NCBI GenBank assembly: GCA_021740425.1
Contig: JAIOZV010000011.1
Location: 1 to 35,989, forward strand
Source: Bacteroidales bacterium
GTDB taxonomy: Bacteria > Bacteroidota > Bacteroidia > Bacteroidales > 4484-276
Direction: 5' to 3'
Length of the DNA stretch: 35,989 nt
A program made the position numbers and the translations under genes. Positions 1 to 8,724 of this stretch are shown in pieces. The notes under the pieces were generated by a model, which searched no databases, was not told where the DNA came from, and was given only the letters and a program-made list of their open reading frames with translations. Numbering within the stretch: position 1 is the first letter of the stretch; each line of letters begins with the position of its first letter.

Positions 1-33
1 GGCAGAGTGCGGCGCAAAGCGCCGCACTCTGCC
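1..33. repeat. Perfect GC-rich 15-bp palindrome (hairpin)
   Basis: Bases 1-15 are the exact reverse complement of bases 19-33, with an AAA loop. No T-run follows on either strand, so it is not a canonical intrinsic terminator. It could be a bidirectional transcription stop or an interspersed palindromic repeat. The window begins exactly at the left arm, so the element may extend further left. Confidence 0.7.
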
Positions 34-52
34 CCCACAATTCCGTATGAAA

Positions 53-92
53 AATGTCATTTCGACTGAGCGTAGCGAGGGAGAAATCTCAA
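53..92. repeat. Interspersed Bacteroidetes-type imperfect palindrome
   Basis: The stretch has ATTTC and GAAAT arms flanking a GAGCGTAGCGAG core, so it folds into an imperfect hairpin. From memory, near-identical sequences occur in many copies between genes of Bacteroidetes, like REP elements. Only one copy is visible here, so its repeat status is recalled knowledge and not shown by this window. Confidence 0.5.
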
Positions 93-230
93 AATTGCAA
101 CATGCCGATTTACGATTCAGGCTTTGTAATTTCCGGCATAATGGACATTTTTCAGGCTTTTTTTTTGTACTACCCTTCTAATGGACATTTTTCTCTCTTT
201 TACTGAACTGAGTGCCTTTTTCAATAATCC

Positions 231-1328
231 AAGCCCACACGCCGGTGATAGTTTACTTGAACCCCGCTGCACATTGGTGGCAGGAGGCGGGCAAAATATC
301 CATGGCACCCTGACAGCGCCCTCCAAAAAACAATTATTGTACATCACTCACATATCGCCCAACATATCGCCGTGGTCAGATGTAAATGCAATTGCAGTAT
401 GCTGATAGTCTTCTCTCTTTTGTAATGCGTCAATGAGCAACCCTACCTGTTCATCAAGCAATTGTACATGATCAGCGTAATCACGCCTGAAATCCTGCAC
501 ATCAGCTATATCCACCTTCCCCTTCCCCTTCCCCTTCCATTTGTCAAAGACCTTTCTTACCTGAGCATTTTGCGGCAGTGCCGAAATCCATCCGGCAGGC
601 GGAACAGGGGGCGGCATTACCTTCTCTTCTGTACACCCGGCCCAGGGTTTGGGTGTGTCGAATGGCTCGTGTGGACCGGGAAAACTTGCCCATAAAATCC
701 ATGGTTTATCCAACGGAAGCGCTTCGATTCTTTTCACTGCCTGATTGGCAACCCAAATGTCGGGATAAAGATGATCGGGTAAAATGGTTGGCCGCACCTT
801 CCATGCTTGCGAATGGTCATCTGCGTTGTACCGAAAATTCATATCGGCTCTTTGCTTCTCCAACAGTCCGGCCTTTGCCCACTCTTCAGTCAATTCACTG
901 TCAACTCTGTCCGCCGCACGCGGCCCGGTAATTTCTAAAACGAAATCAAACCCAAGCGCTTTTAGTCTGGGAATATCCGTCCTCAGGTCTCTTTTTATTT
1001 CGTGCGTAGTCAGGTGCGTTTTACCGATCATCTCAGTATGCCAGCCGCTAAGCTGCATTTGCCTGATCAGTGATGGCGCATCGGGAGGCAAATCAACTTC
1101 GAGGGCTTTGGTTACGCCCAATTGGCTGCCGTACATGCCAGTTATCCAGCTCATGCGTGCCGGAACGCAATTGGGGCTGGAAGTGTAACTACGCCTGAAG
1201 GTCCACCCGCCGGATGCCAGTTTGGAAATATTTGGAGTGGGCACAACCGGTGATACCGGGTCAAACCAGTCGCCTCTCAACTGATCAAAAGTGATTATAA
1301 GCAGGTTATTTTTAACCGTTTCTGCCAT
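231..1328 (-). pseudogene. Sulfatase (formylglycine type), disrupted by in-frame stop
   Basis: The first 326 codons (from the ATG at 1326-1328) encode the N-terminal and central part of a type I sulfatase. Visible are the metal-site FDQLRGDWFD near the N-terminus, the C-V-P-A-R formylglycine motif followed by a TG, MIGKTHL, GPHEPFD, and SDHGDMLGD close to the end. A TGA at 348-350 stops the frame just after GDMLGDM. Reading on in the same frame gives EGAVRVPWIFCPPP and a SPACGL segment, which is the normal continuation of the family, in the normal register (ten positions between GD and EG). After about position 231 the similarity ends, so most of the C-terminal subdomain is gone. Family members usually run to 450-550 residues. 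It is most likely a decaying pseudogene; sulfated-glycan desulfation would have been its role. Confidence 0.8.
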
Positions 1329-1471
1329 TTGCGTAAGTTTTAATTTGGATAAATTTTAAAATCTTTCAATCCGGTTCACAAGATGACTATTTTGATTGCC
1401 GGTACTTTTTTGTCAATTCAGCTTTTCTATAATGAGGAATATCCATGTTCGTAAAACAGTCCCGACTCTGA

Positions 1472-2332
1472 TCATTTACCTGCTTTAAAGTTTCTATTTT
1501 TTATGTATCCATCGGGCAGGATGCTTTTCCAGCTTTTATTTTTGTTTGATTTGTTTTGCGGGAGATAAACCACCTGTTGGGTTCCTATATTGGTTAGCTT
1601 GCCATCATCAATAATCACAAAATTGCTTTTACCGAGACCAATGTAAGCCAGATTTGTTTCTTCAATGAGCTGTTTCAGTTCACCATATTCAGAAATGACA
1701 GAATTGGCGAAGGTTGCATCGAGAATTATTTCAGGAACGACACTCAATCCTTTGTTAAACCTGTAGCTTTCGCGATTGCCGGCGGGAAACTGACCTGGCA
1801 ACAAAGGTGCTTTTCGAAGTACTTTTTGACCGGCCAAAGCCATGTTGGGTCCAAGAAATGCCAGCGTTGAGCCATTGCTGTATGCCTTTTTCACTGCAAC
1901 CGAGAACGGGTTATCAGCAGGCAGATCAAGAAACTCCTTCAGAAAGCGGCCAACGAATATGATTGTTCGTGCGCCTTCAACTTTAACCATCTCCGGTCGG
2001 GATTCCAAAGCCTGTTGCAAAGGCGCCAACACGTAAATCGCCATTATCCTGTGTTTCATCAGTGACTGAAAAGCTCTTTCAGCAAGATAATCACGACCGG
2101 CTTCATCAACAGGAACAATAACAACATACCCCCCGTTTTCAATACCGGAAGTTCGGATCAATTGTGAAATAAGGAAATCGTCAGGATTTGATTTTCCATA
2201 AAGGATAAGTTTGCCCGAACCAGAAAGTTCGTAGGTTTCCAGGTCTGTAACTTTTTTGGATTTATCTCCACTACAGGAAAAATTGGCCGAAATTAAAAAA
2301 CCGAACAAGAAGGACAAAAACAATTTATGCAT
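1472..2332 (-). CDS. Cyanophycinase-like (peptidase S51 fold) lipoprotein lacking the catalytic Ser
   Basis: This 286-residue protein has an N-terminal hydrophobic segment ending in a cysteine (C20), suggesting an exported lipoprotein, although the lipobox NFSC is weak. The body follows the cyanophycinase/S51 layout: a GGYVVIVPV strand, then ARTIIFVG where the family has its GG(D/N)Q region, then SVAVKKAYSNG and FLGPNMALAG where active enzymes carry G-T/N-S-A-G-A, then GLSVVPEIILDATF, and an IGLGKSNFVIIDDGKLTNIG segment like the family's terminal hairpin. The nucleophilic Ser position is N163/M164, so peptidase activity is unlikely. The family assignment is my inference from motif order; substrate or partner unknown. 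It stands alone between short gaps on a minus-strand run. Confidence 0.55.
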   Translation of the reverse strand: MHKLFLSFLFGFLISANFSCSGDKSKKVTDLETYELSGSGKLILYGKSNPDDFLISQLIRTSGIENGGYVVIVPVDEAGRDYLAERAFQSLMKHRIMAIYVLAPLQQALESRPEMVKVEGARTIIFVGRFLKEFLDLPADNPFSVAVKKAYSNGSTLAFLGPNMALAGQKVLRKAPLLPGQFPAGNRESYRFNKGLSVVPEIILDATFANSVISEYGELKQLIEETNLAYIGLGKSNFVIIDDGKLTNIGTQQVVYLPQNKSNKNKSWKSILPDGYIKNRNFKAGK

Positions 2333-2431
2333 GGCTCACGATTTTGTGCAAAAGTAGTACATCAATACAAAAGTCGGCGCTATTTTTTGTGAACATGCCC
2401 ATAAACGTTCTAAACAGGAATAGTCTTCCGA

Positions 2432-2734
2432 TCAGTTCAGGTTAAGCGAGCGGGTGTTGGAAAGCCCATTATAGGGAATGGTATCTACAGGAGTGGTTGT
2501 TGTTCGAAACGGGAGCCCGTTTAATGAGCCGTTTAATCCGTCAGTCCCTCTATCAAGTACCGAGTTGTCTCTCGGTTCTTCAAAACGCCAATTTCCATAT
2601 GAAAAATTCGCAGAAACATTGAAATGCTGTTTGTTTTCCCCGGAAGATAAGTTAGCTTGTTGCGAAAAAATTGCAGCCGGGACAATTGTTAAAAAAATCA
2701 CCGATACTAAAAAAGTAAGTTTGATGAAATGCAT
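2432..2734 (-). CDS. Short exported protein of unknown function
   Basis: This 100-residue ORF begins with a convincing Sec signal peptide (MHFIKLT then a hydrophobic stretch, with likely cleavage before QQAN). The mature part has alternating polar and aromatic residues (FNVSANFSYGNWRF) like the first strand of an outer-membrane barrel or secreted beta protein, then a Ser/Thr/Asn-rich tail. I do not recognise a family. It could be an orphan secreted protein or the 5' remnant of a longer gene whose end is lost. It lies between the S51-like gene and the large FGE/sialidase gene, same strand. Confidence 0.4.
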   Translation of the reverse strand: MHFIKLTFLVSVIFLTIVPAAIFSQQANLSSGENKQHFNVSANFSYGNWRFEEPRDNSVLDRGTDGLNGSLNGLPFRTTTTPVDTIPYNGLSNTRSLNLN

Positions 2735-2858
2735 ATTTGCTCCTTTTGTAAAATATTTTCAGTTATTAAGTCAATAAAACCGGAGACTAATCAGGTAAGA
2801 AGCGCTTTCAGTTTCCAGATTTGTAAATTTTCAAGCAGCTTAAAAGGCCAACGAAGCA

Positions 2859-5324
2859 TTACTTTCCATTTTTAATCCGGCCATTTACATATTCCAGTTC
2901 CACGGTCAGGTTTCCTTCCCGATCGAAGTTTTGCACGGTACCAACACAACGTTTGTTCTTCCACCACGACGTGGTTTTTATCACTCCGTTATCCCACCGG
3001 GAAATATGCTCATACAGGCCATTGTCATGATAATTCCGTTCCCAGCGTATTCTGCCCGATTCATCCCTGAATATTTCACGGCCTGTTTTCTTACCGGATG
3101 CATATTGTACTTCATACATCTTCTTCCCATCAGGATAATACCATATCTCAGTTCCGTGAAGCTTCACCAGTCCGTTATCAAGTGTTTGAAAGGAATAACT
3201 TGCTTTGGGTTTTCCGCTTTCATAAAACTCTGTGTATGAATGGGCTTTTTCTAAAGGTAAAGATTGGGTTTCGTTTTGATCATGTTTTTCGGAAGCCTCT
3301 TCATTTAAAAGCCATGCCTCATTAAATTCGAAGTGAAATACCGGGTGTGCGATTGTTCCGATCAGATGGATATTTTCATTAGGGCCTTGCCTAAGGACCG
3401 TGTATCCCAGGGTATGATCATTTAATTTATCATTCTCAAACTTTGCGTATTGGGTTTCAGGCAATTTTTTTACAGACCACGTAATGCCTTCATCATCCGA
3501 CCAGGCAACATAACACCCCCTCTCCTTAAATACCGCCGGACGGTTCCGGGCCAATTCATCCGTTAGCCTGCTACTCATATCCCCGGCCATTACCAACCGG
3601 CCGCTCTTCAGGCGAAGAATTGAGGGGCGCTGGCCGGGCCCCTGAGCAATAAAAGGAGAAGCCGACACCTCCCATGTCTTCCCCTTGTCTTTCGATATGG
3701 ATTTTGGCATGAACCCATTGATCTGTGAACTCTTCCCACCCATTCCCAGTATGGTACCGTCCTTTAACTGGACAAAAGCAGTATGCCGGCCTGCTGTCCG
3801 GCCGCCCGGATCCATCCAGGTTTTTCCGTTGTCTTCGCTGCGCCACAAAACTGAAGTGGGGCCAACGCCATCACTGGAAACATAGATATTGTTGTCATTA
3901 TCCCTGAATGCCGCAGTAATGGGTTGCGCGGAATGGGCGCCCACCGGCGTTTTGAAAACGGGAAATTCTGGCTCCGTCCATGTTTGCCCGTAATCATACG
4001 ATTCGATCCATTGAAAAGGAAACCCTGCCTCATACTTATTGTTTCCCCAATAAAGGCGGGTAGTATCACCTTCCTGCCATAGCAGCGGTGCATGGTCGTT
4101 GGCATCGGCAAAGTCAACCAGCACTTCGGGCATATCCCATTCATCGGCCCCATATCGCAACCTGGTACAAATAATTTTCACATCGTGAGCTGTTTCACTC
4201 ACCGAAGAAAAAATTGCCATGAATGCGTCGCCATTGGGCATGATGGCAAGGGCAGGACAATGATTGTGCGTAAGCAGGTGTTTATTAAGTCCTGTTGCTC
4301 CGATGAACTTTATGTCCCCGTCCGGAATATTTTCAGGTGGTGTGGGCAAAACCAAACGTTTTTTAAAATATGGCCCGGTGATGTGCTCCCGGGGCATGTT
4401 ATTTTTTACTGCTTGGGCCGGAAATTTGGGATTTGGAGTATTATGGTTTTGAGGATAAGGTGCTTTTACAATTCTGAAACCAATGTGGTGGTTTCCCTGG
4501 TTGTTTTCTGCCTCACGGATGAAATTCAGATAGCGGGTTTCAGACTTCAGGTTTTCCGGGCTCATGTTATTTTCGGTTTCACCTTCATCAGTTGCTGCCC
4601 GGGATTTCAGGTTTTGCTGATGCTTGATATAGCTCACCGGAGGAAACGACGGAGCCATGGAAGCCCGGTTTGCCGGCCGGAAAAAGAAAGGTGTTTGCTT
4701 ATCAAGGCCACCACCGCGAATTACTTTCGATAACCCGCTTTGCGGCCCTGCCGGGTCTTCCTGTGATTTGTAAGGATAAGGCGCATACCAGTCGAGGCAC
4801 CACTCAGCCGGTAATGAAGCCATATTGATGACCTGGTATTTTAGATTGCTTTTCGCGACGTGTTCCCATTCGGCTTCAGTGGGTAGTCTGTAAGTTGTTC
4901 CTTCTTTTTCGCTGAGCCATTCACAGTATTCAACAGCATCATACCAACTGATGCCTTCAACGTAAACAGCAGTATCAGAGGAAGGCATGAACCCGGGCCT
5001 GAATTTTCGGAATTCAGCAACCGTGATTTCTGTTTTGGAAATATGAAAACCATTTGTCAGGGAAACTTCGCGCAACGGTCGCTCATCGCTATCTCCCGGT
5101 TTTAAATAATGGAGTTCGTTGTAGCGGTCACCCGGCATGAGAGAATCCGGAAGGGTATCAGTGTTTCCCATCATAAATGTCCCAGCCGGAATATAAATCA
5201 TCTCCGTCCCCTGGTTATTCACAAAATCAACGCTTTTGTGTTTTTGAAATGTACCTGTATGGCAGGAAACAAAAATAGTGGAAACCAGTATCAATTGGCA
5301 AAATGCTTTCGAGTAACTTTTCAT
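2859..5324 (-). CDS. Lipoprotein with FGE-like, sialidase-like (BNR) and YwqK/MORN-type domains
   Basis: The protein has 821 residues. A signal peptide ends at C21, suggesting a lipoprotein. Residues about 41-286 form an FGE-sulfatase (SUMF1-like) domain: [61 protein letters not shown] and HHIGFRIV. The two C-terminal active-site cysteines of true formylglycine-generating enzymes are absent after RGGG, so catalysis is unlikely. Residues about 345-670 form a sialidase-like propeller with four Asp boxes at 442-449, 496-503, 544-551 and 609-616. Residues about 697-821 are repeats of the Y-x-x-G-K / W-x-x-G type, as in YwqK/MORN-variant proteins. Exact substrate unknown; a surface glycan-related role is inferred. 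The neighbouring broken sulfatase makes the FGE fold notable, but no functional link is shown. Confidence 0.8.
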   Translation of the reverse strand: MKSYSKAFCQLILVSTIFVSCHTGTFQKHKSVDFVNNQGTEMIYIPAGTFMMGNTDTLPDSLMPGDRYNELHYLKPGDSDERPLREVSLTNGFHISKTEITVAEFRKFRPGFMPSSDTAVYVEGISWYDAVEYCEWLSEKEGTTYRLPTEAEWEHVAKSNLKYQVINMASLPAEWCLDWYAPYPYKSQEDPAGPQSGLSKVIRGGGLDKQTPFFFRPANRASMAPSFPPVSYIKHQQNLKSRAATDEGETENNMSPENLKSETRYLNFIREAENNQGNHHIGFRIVKAPYPQNHNTPNPKFPAQAVKNNMPREHITGPYFKKRLVLPTPPENIPDGDIKFIGATGLNKHLLTHNHCPALAIMPNGDAFMAIFSSVSETAHDVKIICTRLRYGADEWDMPEVLVDFADANDHAPLLWQEGDTTRLYWGNNKYEAGFPFQWIESYDYGQTWTEPEFPVFKTPVGAHSAQPITAAFRDNDNNIYVSSDGVGPTSVLWRSEDNGKTWMDPGGRTAGRHTAFVQLKDGTILGMGGKSSQINGFMPKSISKDKGKTWEVSASPFIAQGPGQRPSILRLKSGRLVMAGDMSSRLTDELARNRPAVFKERGCYVAWSDDEGITWSVKKLPETQYAKFENDKLNDHTLGYTVLRQGPNENIHLIGTIAHPVFHFEFNEAWLLNEEASEKHDQNETQSLPLEKAHSYTEFYESGKPKASYSFQTLDNGLVKLHGTEIWYYPDGKKMYEVQYASGKKTGREIFRDESGRIRWERNYHDNGLYEHISRWDNGVIKTTSWWKNKRCVGTVQNFDREGNLTVELEYVNGRIKNGK

Positions 5325-5405
5325 ATCTTACTTTTGATTGGTTAGTTTACATAATAAACCTAAGCCGCGTTTTGCAGGTTTTTACCTGACGTTTTCAATT
5401 GCAGC

Positions 5406-6830
5406 CTAATCATTTACCGGCATATCAGCCGGTTTGTTTTTAAGATTTCCAAACATCTTTAAAAACAAAAACATAAGCAACACAGTGATGTAATAGTAAA
5501 ACCCGTTGATGACCATAAGGATTACCATGGTGGAAAAAGCGCTGAAAACAAAAATATTCCCGGTAATCTGGCTCCTGTTTTCACGGAATATCCGAATGAC
5601 AAAGTACCCGTAGGCCATGAATACAATCAGGCCATAGGAATATAATATGGACAGGAAGTCGCTGTGAAACCATTCCGAAAACATGAGGTTTTTAACATTT
5701 GCATCAAAAGAGGATATGAAACCCCTGCCAATCAGGAATTCATACCACGTGAATGTACTCATCTCGTGAAACCATGATTTCCACATGAGCAGCCGTGAAA
5801 ACGCCCCGACGTTGTCAACGAGGGTTATTAGCGTTGCAAAGTACTGCCCTGCAAAAGTATCCCTGAAAATTGTATAAAGCGGATGGCGCAATAAGACCAT
5901 AATTGCGGCCAAAGCAAAAAATGAAAGCATCCATACTGCATACTTCCTTTTCATGATGAAGAGCACAAATGAAACCAGGAATGCAGCAAGTGTGGCACGC
6001 ACGCCGGTGTAAAATAACATCAGTAACATAAGCCCTGCCACGGCGAGATGCGAAACTTTCTTCTTTTGCTGAAACAATAAGGCAAAATATAGCATCAGAA
6101 AACCAAAAAAGTAGCTCGCTATATGAGGCAACCTGAAAAATCCATTGTGATAACGGCGGGAAATCTCAAGAAAATCAAATGGCTTTTCCTTTCTGAGAAT
6201 ATTCGGGGTGGATTCTGAGGTATCCCAACTTTTCTTCTTTTTCAGCGCCCTGGTTTTCTTAGCGGGGACCGGCCTTTTGCCGGCCTGATCGGTCTGTTTT
6301 TCTTCATTTATATCTTGTTGAGGGGCTTTCAGGCCTTTTTTTTCGAGCAGTTCATCCTGGTAAAGCGGCTGGTTTTCGGTCCATTGATCTGCGTTGATAC
6401 CGAAAAAAGTAACACTGAACATGGCCAGCATGAGCACCGTGAAGACCCCGATCATAGACGATTTGATCAAATGCTCATAGTGACGGTAGTAAAAATAGAC
6501 CGAGATAAATGACAGTATAAAAATCAGATCGGAAATGGTTCGTTTGTGAAAGCCGTACAAAAACAGGTGGTAAACGGCAGGGAGGATGAAGATAAGCGAA
6601 AGCACGCCCACAGTTTTGAAAGGCTTTGAAGCATAAAGAAAAACCCAGATTGCCGGGGTAAGTACCAGCATTCCGGATACAAAAACCGGGATCTTCATAA
6701 AATAGTTTACAACCGAATCTGCTACAAAAAGAAGCAGGAAGACGCTGAAAACAACATTCGGATTATTGATGCCTGACATTCTGATTTGTGTAAAGAAATT
6801 TCTCATTTGATCCTTGTTTTTATTTTCCAA
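5406..6830 (-). CDS. Polytopic membrane protein, O-antigen polymerase/ligase-like (paralogue A)
   Basis: This protein of 474 residues has about ten hydrophobic segments and one long polar insertion (roughly residues 145-225, Lys/Gln/Pro-rich). The C-terminal half has a short polar stretch with conserved aromatics (MWKSWFHEMS, then FSEWFHSDFLSILYSYG), similar in arrangement to Wzy/WaaL proteins where an H-N/S-D-F motif precedes the last helices. Enzymatic role is inferred, not proven: polymerising or transferring surface polysaccharide at the inner membrane. It lies 81 bp downstream of a GT2 gene, consistent with glycan assembly. It is clearly homologous to the protein at 14607-16037. Confidence 0.65.
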   Translation of the reverse strand: MENKNKDQMRNFFTQIRMSGINNPNVVFSVFLLLFVADSVVNYFMKIPVFVSGMLVLTPAIWVFLYASKPFKTVGVLSLIFILPAVYHLFLYGFHKRTISDLIFILSFISVYFYYRHYEHLIKSSMIGVFTVLMLAMFSVTFFGINADQWTENQPLYQDELLEKKGLKAPQQDINEEKQTDQAGKRPVPAKKTRALKKKKSWDTSESTPNILRKEKPFDFLEISRRYHNGFFRLPHIASYFFGFLMLYFALLFQQKKKVSHLAVAGLMLLMLFYTGVRATLAAFLVSFVLFIMKRKYAVWMLSFFALAAIMVLLRHPLYTIFRDTFAGQYFATLITLVDNVGAFSRLLMWKSWFHEMSTFTWYEFLIGRGFISSFDANVKNLMFSEWFHSDFLSILYSYGLIVFMAYGYFVIRIFRENRSQITGNIFVFSAFSTMVILMVINGFYYYITVLLMFLFLKMFGNLKNKPADMPVND

Positions 6831-6911
6831 ATTGCGGCCTTCCCGGCTTATTATCTTTCCGTTATGAATGAATTAAAACCATAAACAGTTTGCAGTTTGA
6901 GTCATTTTATG

Positions 6912-7769
6912 CTAAAAAATTCTTCTAATGGCTTTTAACGGGTAAAAGCAACAGGACAAAACCAGGTAGAGCATTTTGATGGCTGCACTGTGCGACATTT
7001 GAAACTTACGGTAGAAAAACATATGGTAGTAGTAGATGAGTTTTCGTGTTCGGGTGGTACGGTATCCGAAAATCTGGTCACGGAACCGGAATGTATCATC
7101 GATATGTTTTTTCTTCAGGTTGCTGGTAGCACTGCCGGCGTGTACACGCATGTAATACAGCGGGCTTTTGATATTGGCAAAAATATAACCATCCCGTGCC
7201 ATGCGCGAAAAGATTTCGTAATCCTCCGCCGGAAACACCTCCTGGTAGCGGTACTTTCTGTACACATGTCCTTTGATGAAGGCGGTGGGATGTTGTATTC
7301 CGTGCTCTCCTTTTCTAAATGCCCGCACAATGGATTTATGTGTTAGCGGGAAATTGGATGTATTGATTTTCTTACCTGTTTCCGTATCCACATAAATAAC
7401 GTTGCATCCCAGGATATCAACCTCCGGATTTTGCTCCATATAATTGTATTGCTTTTCCAGCCTGTCGGGAGCCAGCAGGTCATCGGGATCGGCACGCAAA
7501 ACATATTGTCCGGTTGAAAGCTCCAGAGCCGCGTTCAATGCGGCTGTCAATCCCTGGTTCTCTCCGAAATGAATAACTTTGATAAACCGGTAATGTTTGT
7601 ATTTTTCCAGCACTTCCGGTGAATGATCTTCCGATCCGTCATCAACAATGATCACCTCCGATGGCTCAACCGTTGAATTGACAATGCTTTGGATGAATGC
7701 ATCCAGGTACCTGCCATTGTTGTAATTTGGCACGATTACAGACGCGTTTATTTTCACCTTTATTCCCAC
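6912..7769 (-). CDS. Family 2 glycosyltransferase
   Basis: The 285-residue protein has a complete GT-A type GT2 domain: ASVIVPNYNNGRYL at the N-terminus, EVIIVDDGSEDHS (nucleotide-binding Asp pair), GLTAALNAAL, and the metal-binding RADPDDL. A later AEDYEIFSRMA segment matches the catalytic-base region of GT2 enzymes. The C-terminus (about residues 230-285) is basic and aromatic and may associate with the membrane. Donor and acceptor sugars cannot be read from the sequence. It sits between proC (37 bp upstream) and the polymerase-like gene, suggesting use in surface polysaccharide synthesis. Confidence 0.9.
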   Translation of the reverse strand: MGIKVKINASVIVPNYNNGRYLDAFIQSIVNSTVEPSEVIIVDDGSEDHSPEVLEKYKHYRFIKVIHFGENQGLTAALNAALELSTGQYVLRADPDDLLAPDRLEKQYNYMEQNPEVDILGCNVIYVDTETGKKINTSNFPLTHKSIVRAFRKGEHGIQHPTAFIKGHVYRKYRYQEVFPAEDYEIFSRMARDGYIFANIKSPLYYMRVHAGSATSNLKKKHIDDTFRFRDQIFGYRTTRTRKLIYYYHMFFYRKFQMSHSAAIKMLYLVLSCCFYPLKAIRRIF

Positions 7770-7806
7770 TTACACTGATTTTCCTTATTTATCGTTTCAT
7801 GGTTTT

Positions 7807-8631
7807 TCACAGAGCCTCCCTGGCATTCTTGTCGCTATGCATTTTTTCGAAAGAAGTAACGATACCTTTGATGAGTGCTGAACTGAATCCATGATGCTCC
7901 ATTTCATTTAACCCGGCGATGGTATAACCCCTTGGTGTGGTCACTTTGTCAATTTCAAATTCAGGATGCTGATTCCTTTTTAACAATAATTCAGCAGCAC
8001 CCAGTACAGTTTGCACGGATATGGATGCAGCAGTGCCTGAATCAAACCCAATTTGAATACCACCCTGGATCATAGCGCGGATAAACCTTAATGCATATGC
8101 AATGCCACAGGCGTTCAAGACGGTTGAGGAATCTATCAGATCCTCCTCAAGGAATACGGTATTACCCAACTGGTTAAATAGGTCCCTAACCAAAGCTGCC
8201 GCTGCCTTGTTATCTGATGTTGTACAAACAGCAGTGATAGAGGCCCCCACATCAGCCGCGGTATTCGGCACAGCCCTGAAAATATCAACAGGGTCTGAAA
8301 AAAATTTTTTGATTTCTTTGATGGAAATGCCCGTTGCCAGTGAAACCAGGATATGTCTGCCAGGGATCAAATACCCGGTCAGACTTTTTAAAACCCGTGA
8401 TAAATCAAATGGTTTCAGGGCAAACAGAATTATTTCAGCTTGCTTTACAGCCTTAATATTGTCGTCGGTAACTGTAATACCTTCATCTTCCAGAAACAGA
8501 ATTTCGCTGGTATTTCTTCTGGTAACCACAAGATTTTTTGAGGGGAAATGTACGGAGGTTCGTAATCCGTTTACCAGAGATAACCCCAGGTTGCCGCAAC
8601 CAATCACAGCGATATTTTTCCGATTAATCAT
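7807..8631 (-). CDS. proC: Pyrroline-5-carboxylate reductase
   Basis: ProC catalyses the NAD(P)H-dependent reduction of pyrroline-5-carboxylate to L-proline in the cytoplasm. The 274-residue length is normal. An N-terminal Rossmann motif IAVIGCGNLGLSLVNGL is followed by FALKPFDLSRVL and by SLATGISIKEIKKFF and VFRAVPNTAADVGAS-type segments (here IFRAVPNTAADVGAS). The C-terminal dimerisation domain contains TTPRGYTIAGLNEME, the family's signature. The gene is embedded in glycan-related genes but is a housekeeping enzyme. Start at ATG 8629-8631; a 93-bp gap separates it from the T9SS gene upstream. Confidence 0.92.
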   Translation of the reverse strand: MINRKNIAVIGCGNLGLSLVNGLRTSVHFPSKNLVVTRRNTSEILFLEDEGITVTDDNIKAVKQAEIILFALKPFDLSRVLKSLTGYLIPGRHILVSLATGISIKEIKKFFSDPVDIFRAVPNTAADVGASITAVCTTSDNKAAAALVRDLFNQLGNTVFLEEDLIDSSTVLNACGIAYALRFIRAMIQGGIQIGFDSGTAASISVQTVLGAAELLLKRNQHPEFEIDKVTTPRGYTIAGLNEMEHHGFSSALIKGIVTSFEKMHSDKNAREAL

Positions 8632-8724
8632 ACGTTACTGCTACTATTTTGATTAAAACTATTAAGGATTTGCATGGTAAGTGCAAATCCTTAAAAAGTT
8701 GCTCAAAACAGAGAATTTTCCTGA

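Noticed and set aside
348..350. TGA in the sulfatase read as selenocysteine or recoded
   Set aside because: No SECIS-like element was recognised, the position is not a Cys/Sec site in sulfatases, and the C-terminus is lost anyway. A nonsense mutation is simpler.
516..538. TTCCCC hexamer repeat in the sulfatase
   Set aside because: Only about three units, encoding a short Lys-Gly run in a surface loop; not evidence of phase variation in an already broken gene.
784..1188. 134-codon plus-strand ORF opposite the sulfatase
   Set aside because: It is the complement of conserved sulfatase coding sequence; no independent protein features.
2859..5324. Active formylglycine-generating enzyme maturing the neighbouring sulfatase
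   Set aside because: The two catalytic cysteines are missing and the sulfatase is itself disrupted.
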